62,000 bases of DNA from Tubiluchus corallicola. Its lineage: Eukaryota > Priapulida > Priapulimorpha > Priapulimorphida > Tubiluchidae. Position numbers and translations under genes: made by a program. Under the pieces are notes generated by a model. It had not been told where the DNA came from. It made no database searches and saw only the letters and a program-made list of their open reading frames with translations. The stretch spans positions 1 through 62,000 of the forward strand of contig JAQGDQ010000612.1 of assembly GCA_030141605.1 (NCBI GenBank). The letters run 5' to 3'. This document shows positions 31,401 through 43,900 of the stretch, one piece after another; position 1 is the first letter of the stretch; every line of letters begins with the position of its first letter.

Positions 31401-34400
31401 CACTTGTGATTGGATGCAACCAGTGATTTTAAGAGGATGAAATGAGAAGAAAATTCTAGCATTTGCTGGGATGCTGTCGTGACCTCAGCTGCAGCAGCTG
31501 CAGTCATCACTCATCGCATGACCAAGAATGCTAGCACAAAGTTCAAAGGAAGCAGAGAGGAGAACCGTATGATGCAAGTCAAGCAGAGCTGGATGATGAT
31601 TACTTATATCAGTAATGGCTGGGCGTTCCCGGGTCATTCTACGCATTACGTGGGTCTTGATTTGCATACGTGTATTCGTGTTAGCTGAACAACGAAGCCA
31701 GCTTGGTATACGAATTTTAACTTTGGGGGGGGGGGGGTGATGTTATCGTTGAACTTTACATTGCTTTTTGGATTTCGGTTAAGAATCTTAAAATTAGCGT
31801 CTTTATCCGTTCTATATAATGATGATAACTACGATGATTAATATGATGATGATGATGATGATGATTTAAAGATACATTATTCCGTAATAATGTGCATTTT
31901 CCTGTAATATTTAAGATTTAGGCCTATCAAGTTTACAAAATTTTGAATTATTTATTCATTTATTGGAAGTCTTTCTTACGAAAAGTAGAGTTCCTGTATT
32001 AAAAGATTCGGTACATATAAAAAAGACAAAATGCGATATTAAAAACTAGCACGAACTGTAAACACATTTACAAGAGAGAATTGAGGTTTTTAGACAAATG
32101 CACTGTACCATGAAACTCCTGTGCACTCATTTACATCATACAATTTTCTAATCACAGTAATTGATTTATATTGGTTATTTTGCACACAGTTCATAAAGTT
32201 ACGAATGACTACTGATTTGACTGATTTTTCAGTTGAGTTACCAGTTATTAAATCGTATTTATATCCTACGTTCTACATATTATTCCAAAACTCGGAGTAG
32301 AGTACCCATTATCAGGTAATTGATGAATATTTAGTTCATTTGCTGTACATGTCACGTATTCAGTAATCGTATACTATAATCTACCGCATATAGATTGACC
32401 TGTGTAATATGAACTCCAACCTATTATGTAAAACATTTGAAATTAATTTTTTTAACTTTCGTAAATTTTTGAAGTCATTAATTTCGCTGCTGTTAAAGTT
32501 CCACACCAACGAACTTGTAGAATTTATCATTAAAAGGTTTAGGACAAAATCCAGTGCCAGTAGGAAAGTCGTGACTATGAAACAGACTTGATTTGCTAAG
32601 CAGTTTAAGCGTATTGCAGATTTACTGGTGTACTTGACCTGTATGGCTTTGTATTGATCGTCTGAACAATTTTTAGGTTGTGCTGGCAGTTAGCACAGCA
32701 ACTATACAACAAGAAGCCAAATTCCATTGGAAGCCAAAGAAGCTGCTGCTTGAATGGTCTAAATTAATCACATTCATTGCATGCAGCGGCCGGGTGGGGG
32801 GTCATTATTGTGGATTCGTTGACTTGAGCTAACAGTGGGACTGATCTAAACTGAACTGTCTGTTCGTTTAGTGATTTACATAGTAACTGGACTAGCTATA
32901 GGCAATGAACGTACATATTGGCATTAAGAGCTGGTTTTGTTCAAGAATAATAGCAGTGAATGGAATCTACTTTCTGAATCCTCCAAGAGTCTTCACGCGA
33001 ATAATTTGGACGCGAGTAGCGAAGTGTGGAAAAAATTGGAGAAAAAATTCCTATTTTAAGAGGAGCAAGGTCAAGTCCGTCCAGGGAGAAGGCATTCAAT
33101 AAGCCGAGACCAATCAGTTTGCTCTAAGGCTGTCCAAGAGCTGCTGTTTAATTCCCACAATTAAGCATGCAAGGAATGTTAGAGTGACTATCTACTATAG
33201 GACAAAAATAGAAGGTGGATGCATTCGTCATCTTACCAACCAACAATTTAATCTTCTAGTTTTCAATTTACTATTTGCTGTTATTGAATGCATTCATATA
33301 CAACATGACGTCACTTCCTGTGAAAATTGAAAACATTGCAGCATTTGGCAGTTTGGAGAGTATATCATCTTGATAACTACCAATCACTAAACGACTGTGT
33401 TCATATACATACTTTAAATATATATATATGTATGTGTGTATATATATATATATATATATGCTTAAAGTATGTATATGAACACAATTGTTCGTGATTGGTA
33501 GTTATCAAGATGATATATTCTCCAAACTGTCAAATGCCGCAATGTTTTCAATTTTCAAAGAAGTGACGTCATATATGTATATATTGTATATAGTTAATAT
33601 ATGTATTAGTATTAAATATGTATATACTGTATATAGTTAATATATATATATTAGTATTAAATATATAATAAACGTTATTATTAAATCTAATACATTTAAT
33701 ATTCAGACTAATATGCTAATGTGTAAGATAAGCCTACCTTGTTTTCATTCATTCACTCTTTATATTATGTAGAAGTTTGCGTCTCAGGGAAACTGAAACG
33801 TAATTATGCTAAACATTACTTAATCTCTCGTTATTCACACAGTATCTTGTCACGTGGTTGTTCTTTCTAATGTAACAATCATAATAATCCTCCGAATAAA
33901 AGGGACTATGAAGCAGAAACGTGTATAAAGTGTTTTGGGAGCGGCAGGAAACGGAAAACAAACCTCAGTCAGACTGCTTTCGCTTCCTGTGCTTCCACGA
34001 GGTGCACTAGTGCAGAAGTTTACTTTCATGACTTTGGAATCAATGATTCAATCAAAGATGTTTCTCTCTTGTTTCTCGTGTTATGACATATAATTTGATA
34101 GCGAATGAGAAACAACGTCGGGAGAAATGTGCATTAGTTCGGCCGTTTGTACTGTTCCAAAAAATCGTCTGTGATTACTTTGCATCATGGCACACTGATT
34201 TTGGCATTTTCATTTCTTTGAGCAGCACACTTGTGCTTCGTTCTCAGCTTTCTAGAAATATCAAAATTGTAATATCTTTATGTCCAAGCCGTTGAAATTT
34301 CGTTCGTGGAGCTCTTCCAGTATGTCTGACCGGAAGTTCTCCGATGAGGACTACGTGGACATGACAGGTAGGAAATTCTCAGAAGAAGTGATGGAACAAC

Positions 34401-34871
34401 TGAACATCTTAGAAGCAACAGATGCTGCTGCTGCTTCTGTTGATGATTGTGGCGACAGCATGGACGATGCCGTTGAAGACGAAAGCGCAGAGGAAAAGGA
34501 GCAGTTCGAAAGTTTTGTTACGGAAATGATCCGCTACTCCAGCTCAGAGATGCTTGATGATGACGATGGCGATCGTGACAGTGGTACGGCCGGAATGGTT
34601 CGCAAGCAAAGCATGGTCACCTTTGCCGAGTGGCACCAGAGTCATGGAGGCGAATCTGCCTCCAGTGGAGATGAATTGGAGGAAGAGGTGCAAAAGCGAA
34701 AACGTAAACCAGTACTACAGAGATACAACTCATGGAAGGGAATGTCAGATGAAGACTACAGTAATCTCGTTTATGAGCAACTAAATGTTGGGTATATGTG
34801 ACTGTAATAGTTATTGTTACCGTTTGGTAATATAATGTCACAAACACATTTACTGCTGCTGCTACTACATC

Positions 34872-34903
<32 letters not shown>

Positions 34904-34932
34904 GTAGTAGTAGTAGTAGTATTATTATTATT

Positions 34933-34964
<32 letters not shown>

Positions 34965-37900
34965 TATTATTATAGCAACTTTGCTACTTTTAGATATAAG
35001 ATCATGCGGCAAGGTTTCTCAAATGAGTGTTGATAACCTCATTCGTGAAGTCCAAAATCTTGTGTAACTTCTGAACAGGTGTGATGATAATGTAGACCTA
35101 AACGGAAGTGCTGATGCATGGTTCTTAACAATGTCAAGTTGTTTGACATCCAAATTCCAATTTAGTTTGCAGTTTTGCATATTGGACAAATTCAATGTCC
35201 TTATTGATTAACCTTGACTTACTAGAAGTTTCATATATATCATATGAATATGTGATATGTATGTGTTTGTCCTTCACTGGAATTTCGTTAACTCACAATA
35301 ATTGCAGCGTGTATGTCATTGAGTCCCAGTTTTGCAACATCAGCTAACATTAAAGACAAAAACTGATCCTATATGTAACTCAGACATGTCAGTAGCCATT
35401 AAAAAGTGTGATTAATACGTAGTTTATTTTTGTACGGTCCACATCAGTTTTATTTTTGTACGTTAATGTTATTTTTATTTTTGTACAGTTAATATTAGTT
35501 TCATTTTTTGTACGGTCAACATCAGTTTCATTTTTGTACGGTTAACATCAGCTTTATTTTTCCTTCAGAGACCATCATGGTTTCAGTCCTCTGCATTGGG
35601 CTTCTAGAGAAGGCAGGACCAACATTGTGGACATGCTCATCCTACGCGGTGCTCGGATCAACGCCACCAACATGGGCGATGACACAGCGCTTCACCTAGC
35701 GGCAAGCCATGGACGCAGGGACATTGTGCTTATGGTATGTATAATGTGCAGTATTCGTTGCTGTCATTTGGATATGTAAGAATATGCACCTCGTTTACGA
35801 ACTAGCGAATAACCTGTGTGAAAAATGCTCTTTTTTCATAAGTTTGTGGGAGAGACAGCGGCCTGGTTTTAAATTTGTTGATTAGAATTCAAACAAATGC
35901 GTGGAAATATATATAGTCTAATTTGTTGTTTTTATAGAAAAAGATGCATAAAAAAAAGCAGCATAACGCTTACGTGTACGAGTTGTTAATTAAAATGTCT
36001 TGCTGTTATTGAAATATGTAATTTAGATTAATTCATGACTTTCTAAGAAAAACCGCACAACTATTTGATTAAAAGAGTGGCCACCCAAAATATAATTTAT
36101 TGCAACTTACATGATTTGTCGCATTTACATTATTACTTTTTATCACAGCCATAACATTAAATAGAACTCAGGATAACCAATCATATATAATTATTCACTT
36201 TATCACATAGTTAATACAATAAGCACAGAGTACTAATGCTAGATATATGATGCACATATCAGCACATAACTATAAAAAAACTGTTAAAAGGAAAAATAAC
36301 CTAATCTTATAGGAATAGCAAGCGTCAAATGGTCACCTGTATAAAGGTGACGATGGAATTTATAACTTTAGAATGAAGACCGTATAAATAATTCAAGGTT
36401 AACCTAATCTAAATTACAGCCTGAACGACTTTGCAAAAGCACTAGGTAGATTTGCAAAAGTTATAGGAACCGGAATAAACTAGTTTGCAATACTGTAAAT
36501 GAAAAGTCTAGCAGCAGAGTTGAACTCAATCACGGGAATCCGTGACAACCTGGTTGTCAGAAGATACGAGGCGACTTTAAAGGACCTTAAGGAACCAAGA
36601 TCAGTGGAACTAGCATAAATGTGAATTCGATCTTTAAAGGAGAAGAAAAGGGAATGTTAAAGTTATTGATATTTTTGATTAGTTAGTGTATTGTGCGCTA
36701 TGAATGTTCTAATTATTTTTCCAAACTTTACATAATGTTATTTAACCTTATTTCAAACGACTTAAGTACTATTTAAAATGGCTGCGCCATAGAATAGTGT
36801 TATCTTGTGCTTTGATGTGCTTTTGATGTCACAATCTATTCATTGGGTCAACTGTCGTGTTTCTGTCCGATTAGTGTCTTTACTGTCAGATCGGTGAGAG
36901 CGTATAATCCTATTGTTTTATTTGCGCAAAACTATCATGTTCTAACAACATGCGTGCAAAGGTAGCACAAGATACTAATACTGCAACAGTTTTGTTGAAA
37001 GTATCGCATGGTTTTGCCTAATTGTCATATCAGTATGAAAAATGTGAACGTATCTTAAAAAAGCAGGCATAACTAGTGAAAATTTTTACTGTGTTGCAAT
37101 TTCTCCCTCCACTACCCTTCTAGCTCACTTTGGTTGTGAGGAAAGAATGAACCAGTAAGCTCCCAAGACGGTTTCAGACGCATGCAAAAGAGCAACCAAG
37201 TCCTAGAGCTTAAAGTTTATTAATGAACGCTTGAATGGCCGGCAAGAATTTGTGCCTGAAGACCTACTTCACCCCAGGTCCCCATGCACTACCTGCCATG
37301 TTCACAATGGTCTTCAAGCAGGCGCTAAAACCTTTACAATAAGATTTATGAACCTCGCAAACATTTTTCCACAATGGCCGTGTCATTTGAACAGGCCGAC
37401 TTCTAATCATTCTTTAAAATTTACAAAAGGTTGGGCATATTAGTTCACCGCGTTCTCATTGTACTGGTCACACCTTCATGTTTGCTTCAGACACGTAAAA
37501 ATCACGTAGAATTTCTCGTGAAAGTTTCTAATCCCAGCGTCCGTCTAGCCAACATGAGGTACACGTTTAGGTTCTTGGTTTGGGGCACTTTGGCCATGTA
37601 TACTCAGATTTTGATTTGCTGACCTAATGCCTGAAAGCAAACGCAACCGATCCCGGGCATCCAGCCTTGTAAACAAAAACTGTTGTCATGTTTATTAACA
37701 GACTGTCAACATTGTGTGTTTTTCTGAAAGGCGGACTTCCTGCGTGTACTTGATCTCCGCCAGAAGATGTGTTCGTTAGCGGACGGTATTAGTTATTACG
37801 CACGCCCGCTAGTGCTGCCACCACCACCATGTACCTGCTATTCGTACACTATTCTGTGCACTTGATTATTACGCACGCCCGCTAGTACTGCCACCACCAC

Positions 37901-40900
37901 CATGTACCTGCTATTCGTACACTATTCTGTGCACTTGATTATTACGCACGCCCGCTAGTGCTGCCACCACCACCATGTACCTGCTATTCGTACACTATTC
38001 TGTGCACTTGATTATTACGCACGCCCGCTAGTACTGCCACCACCACCATGTACCTGCTATTCGTACACTATTCTGTGCACTTGATTATTACGCACGCCCG
38101 CTAGTGCTGCCACCACCACCATGTACCTGCTATTCGTACATTATTCTGTGCACTTGATTATTACGCACGCCCGCTAGTGCTGCCACCACCACCATGTACC
38201 TGCTATTCGTACATTATTCTGTGCACTTGATTATTACGCACGCTCGCTAGTGCTGCCACCACCACCATGTACCTGCTATTCGTACATTATTCTGTGCACT
38301 TGATTATTACGCACGCCCGCTAGTGCTGCCACCACCACCATGTACCTGCTATTCGTACATTATTCTGTGCACTTGATTATTACGCACGATCGCTAGTGCT
38401 GCCACCACCTCCATGTACCTGCTATTCGTACACTATTCTGTGCACTTGATTATTACGCACGCTCGCTAGTGCTGCCACCACCACCATGTACCTGCTATTC
38501 GTACACTATTCTGTGCACTTGATTATTACGCACGCTCGCTAGTGCTGCCACCACCTCCATGTACCTGCTATTCGTACACTATTCTGTGCACTTGATTATT
38601 ACGCACGCCCGTTAGTGCTGCCACCGCCTCCATGTACGTGCTATTCGTACACTATTCTGTGCACTTGATTATTACGCACGCTCGCTAGTGCTGCCACCAC
38701 CTCCATGTACGTGCTATTCGTACACTATTCTGTGCACTTGATTATTACGCACGCCCGTTAGTGCTGCCACCGCCTCCATGTACGTGCTATTCGTACACTA
38801 TTCTGTGCACTTGATTATTACGCACGCCCGTTAGTGCTGCCACCGCCTCCATGTACGTGCTATTCGTACACTATTCTGTGCACTTGATTATTACGCACGC
38901 CCGTTAGTGCTGCCACCACCTCCATGTACCTGCTATTCGTACAGTATTCTGTGCACTTGATTATTACGCACGCTCGTTAGTGCTGCCACCACCTCCATGT
39001 ACCTGCTATTTGTACAGTATTCTGTGCACTTGATGTGCCTTATTTTATTTTCTATGCACTTATACATAATTTACTTATACATAGCCAAATTGGGTATTAA
39101 AATTCGAATAGAAGTTTTGTATTGCAATAATTTTTGTCTTCTCCTTATGGCACTCATTAAAACGGTTTTGGCCTTCCCCATATTGTACTTTTGGGTAGTA
39201 AAGCGAATACAAGTTTTATGGTCTACTGAAATAAGCAACTAAGTTACAATCAAAAGAATTTTAGTTTTATAAACTGTAAAGTTTAAATGCTGAAAAGACC
39301 GTTAGACGACGTTTCAAAATGAGGAAGGAACTGAGGAAAGGAGGGATTTCAAGGGGAGGAATGTGACTGTGACTTTGAGAAACTCTGCTGCAGCCGAACG
39401 ACGATCCCTTGCAATTATTTCGCCTGTCGTGTGCTGGGCTTGTAAAAGTGTATATTGTCATACCAGCATATGCCGTCAAACTTCTTAACATGAACCATCC
39501 CTGGCTCAGTTTACAATTCTCTATATATAGACCACGACCAGCTAAACATATGTGAAGCTTTCAATCAGATTCTGCTGCAATATGCCAACTATGAAAGAAG
39601 CCAGGTGAATACAGCAAACTGCAGTTACAGAAAAATGTAACACTTATATTTATTATAATCTTTGAGTAATTACTATACATACTTTTTATGTATGTGATTA
39701 TCCTTGATAGATTTTCAAAACTCGACCACTTGAAAATTTATTTGAAAATTTGATGAGTCTTATGACATTTATGGCATTTCCGATCTTTAAGCCTCCATTA
39801 TCGCTATATGGAAGATGCTGGAAGGATCTCACGTCATCAGCACCAAAACGCCGACAAATTTCCGCTGTTTTTTACCTTGGACATTCCTCATCCAAATTGA
39901 CCACGTATAAATGTAATTTTTCCCCGAGCCTCTTATTTGTGGAATTTAGAAGCAGCGAACTGTTTACATGATAACTGCAATTGCATTCGCATCAAGAAGA
40001 ACGCTAACATATTAGTTACGCTTAAGAATAGCAATGCTTCTGGCCATGTTTTTAGTTTTTTTGCTGGAACCCCTCTCCTGAGTAACCACTGGCTTTGGAG
40101 TGATTTGTATAAAAAAATTCTGTCTAAAACTGTTTAACATGTTTTCTCCTAATTATCTTTGCGCCTAGATAGTAAGTATGCAGAAAGAGGGTTCAACATA
40201 TTTAGATCACTCTTTCTTTCATCTTTCACCACCTGACAATTATAGACCTTAATCGCCTTTCTTATAGATTTAACTTAGGCGACAAGTTAAATTTTTGGAG
40301 TCAGTTGAAAAGCGCATTTTCGGATGTAAGATCTGTGATCTGTGCAACTAGCGAAAGATTATGCAATAACTTGCATAACAAGGCACGCCGTGACCCATCC
40401 ATAGTTACTTTGAGTGCTGAATATCGCTTGCGTCAATTGTCAAACAGTGGAGGCGTTTACTTACAATCTTACACGAATATGCACTTTACCTGTTTCCATT
40501 GCAATTTTCAAAATTGCAGTCACCATTCTACACAGCAGGTACAGTACACTATAGACTACTGTGGTACAGTAGCTGTGTACTTTACTCTAGAGAACATTTG
40601 CATTCCTCAAATACTTTGTGCATGATCAAGCTATGGGGATTGTGGGAAGATTGTCGATTGTCTACTCGCTTCAGTCCGTTGTTGGCGTTGTTTAACAATT
40701 AATGCACCATGACACTAACAATTTCTTACTAACAGCTTTTTTTACTAACAATCTGGTGTTTGGGTCAACATGTAACGTAAGTTCAAAATCCTATACACCC
40801 TATCTACGTAACAAGGATTATTGCCCTCACGTTACCTCTCTAAAATTTTACAAATCTAGATGATTGGCTGAATGAAGGTCAAAGGTTAAGGTCACTAAAA

Positions 40901-43900
40901 GGGCATATTCTAAAATATTCACAGCAAGATCAGTGACACGGTGTAGCATTGAGAAAAGCTTAATTTATTAACCGGTAAATGGTTTGAGACGAAAGCCACA
41001 TGCACATGTGTTACAAAAGGTTACATCTGATGTCAAAGTCGGTAACTTTAAAAGCTAAATTCATTTGCTTCGTGGTGAAATGTGTCATTAGTGTATGCCA
41101 GGCAAGTAATGGGAGAATGTGAAAATGTGAAGGAGGTACAAAGGTCGTCACTGCTCACGAAAGCACAACTGTGCACTCCAAAGAATCGACACTTCTTTCT
41201 GTTTCGTTTATTACATCTGATAAGAATAAAATGACTACAAAATGCCGCAAGCCGTTGTCTGTACCTAAGTTTTGTTTAGTGAGACTTTTATAGCGTTGCA
41301 ATTTAGAAAAATACATTCCGTGTCGGTGTGCAACTACAAAAGGCAACTACGGAAGTCAATTAAAACTTGGATGTTAAAAAAGCTGTAGCATTTTCGTTAA
41401 ACTTATTTTCTATGGTACACTATTGTATGTCTACGTGGCAACTCATAGGCTTGCTTTCGATTGTTGACGATTGTTATTTCTTATGTTTACAGTTGTTGCA
41501 CAACAAAGCTGACATAAATGCAGTGAACGAACACGGCAACACTCCTCTACACTATGCCGCATTCTGGGGCAACGACCAAATATCAGATGTAAGTACATTT
41601 GTACTACTTAATAATAATTAATGTCTTGCAATAAGTAATAATAAAGGTAGTAAAACTAATAATTGAATGAGCTACTGCAAGTTGTAGCTGCATCACGAGT
41701 AAAATTCATGTGAAGTGCATTAATTCACAGTGTCAAATACGGTAACGGTAGCTTAGCAAGTAAAATTGGCCACACTGAACCTGGTCAATAAGTGGATAGT
41801 TGGCTGTCTGAAAAGTCTCTGGGCAGTTTTTCATCTCCTACGCTGTTGATCTTTTTTATTTTTATATTTTTTTTGTAAAAAATGTATGTATTGTGTGTGT
41901 ACTTACACAATAAATATTAAATATCTTACTGAAACAGGGTGTATACTAATCTGAGGTGCTTCTGTCAGTTCAGTGCCTCATCTGAAAGATTCCTGTTCTG
42001 CCTTTTAAGTTTTAAGTAGACATTCGTTCAGTGCTGTGTACCAGTGCTGACTAGCTGGGTTCCCATTATTTGAAAATTGCCATCATTTCTCTTCATTTCT
42101 TGAACTATGACGTCATTTGTGGCTGCTTTAGGAAATTCGGGATTCATAATGTGTTTGTTTAGCGTAGTATTAAAGTGGAAGTATTGACCTGGCTTTCAGC
42201 TATAACAAGTGTAGATAATTCATCAAACTTTGACGTCATCGGTTCTGTTGCACGTAATTATCGAAATAGAATGAATATCGATTTTTGTAAAGTCTAAATT
42301 ATCATAAATTTCTTCAAATTGTTTATCGTGTGTATCGACGTGAGTATGAAATGGTGGCCAAATAAAATAATGGGGTATATGTTTGTTTGTTTGTTCGTGT
42401 TTGTTTTTTGGTTTGTTGTTTATTCGTGGGGGTTGCTGTGTTTCATCGTTCACACAAGATTTAATATTTAGCTCACAAGACGACGATAAAAAATATCAGC
42501 TAAGTTTTAAGCTTAGTCACAGTGCTGGTTTATCATCGTGTCTGCTGGTCTTCTTGCTGTCTGATTGTCTGCCTGTCTGTTTGCCCGAGGCGCTAATCCC
42601 ACTGTAAAATCAACACCTGCTCAAGGAATAACTCTCCTGTGTGTGTGTGTGTGTGTGCGTGCGTGCGTGTGTGTGTGTGCGTGCGTGCGTGTGCGCACGT
42701 GCGCGTGCGCGTGCTTGTACACTTAAGGCAGTTTCTAGCTTACCACTCCACTACGCTTGTCTGCCTGTCTGCTTAACTGCTTGCCTGACTTAAATAAATC
42801 TATAAGCCTATATTTGTTCACTAGAGAAACTTGCGATTTCATAACGGTTCTTGAGCCGTTTAAATTCTCATGACAGAGAACGTTTTTCTTGGATAGCGCA
42901 GGCAAACTGCCACTTTCGCTTCTACTTGCACGTTTTTACTGTCAGTTTTGACAGCTATAATAGCAGGCTATTTTGTGCAATACGTGTTGCTAATCAATGG
43001 TTGGCTCCGTGATGAAGTAGACAAGAAACCAATATTGTAGTGAAAGAACCGAGCTTGTTTCTAAAAAGACATTTTGATGTTGTCGTAAAACCAGACTGAA
43101 CCAAGTTCATTATTCTCTGTCTGTAGATTTGCTGTTGTCAATACTCTTTAAAAGAGGAAAAAATCGTATTTGTATGTTCCTAAGCCTGCATATCTGCTTA
43201 TAACTAAGTTAGTCCGTCTAAAATTGGTCTTTTTGCTTGCAACTTGGACTCTCGATCGAACTTGACCTGTCCTTTTTTTCGTGACCTGAAAAGACTCTGA
43301 CCAGTTGGCCTGTGTGTTTCTTGAGACCAGGAAGAACTCTGTTTGATTTTTTTTTGCATTCAAGACCAGAAAAGACTCTAGTTGGCCTATCCTTTTAGCC
43401 AAAACCAGAAAGTACTCTAGTTAACTTAGTGTATCATTTTATTCAAGAGCAGACAGGATCTGCCTGTTCAGTCGTTTTACTGAAGACCAGAAAGGTCTCA
43501 GTTGGCTTCTCTACTCAGCACGAGAAGAAACTCTGATAAACTTGTTTTTCATTGACGACTGAGCAAACTTTTTTTGTCTCCCTTTTTAATCAAGATAAAA
43601 AACACTCTAGCAGGCTGGTCTTATTTGAGATTCGGCTTGCTTGTTTTTGGTCAGCTTCTGGGAGGACCTGAGTGTTAAAATGGGAGCCGGTGCATCTGTA
43701 TCCATTTATCTTACTTAAAACTAAAAGAGACTGATAGACTTGCCAGTTTATTTGTGTGCCAAAAATATTTTATTCTTTTACACGTGTCTTTTCATTTTGT
43801 ACTAGTTGGTTTTATAGGGTCTATTTATTTTTATCTAGACTTCGGTTTTTGTTACAACTATTTTTTAACCGTTTCCAATTTTTCAGTGAGTTGCATTTTC

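Larger units (their letters stand above)
25408..34279. other. ILK intron 1, first 8.9 kb
   Basis: No exon-like sequence recognised. It contains the 227-bp duplication at 28311, the 15/60-bp repeat at 29960, a G-run at 31724-31737, a GAT tract at about 31840 and the hairpin at 33305. The remainder is unremarkable AT-rich DNA. Confidence 0.5.

Noticed and set aside
34617-35012. Minus-strand frame of 131 codons
   Set aside because: Made of Met/Ile/Leu runs from the trinucleotide repeat and the antisense of the acidic frame.
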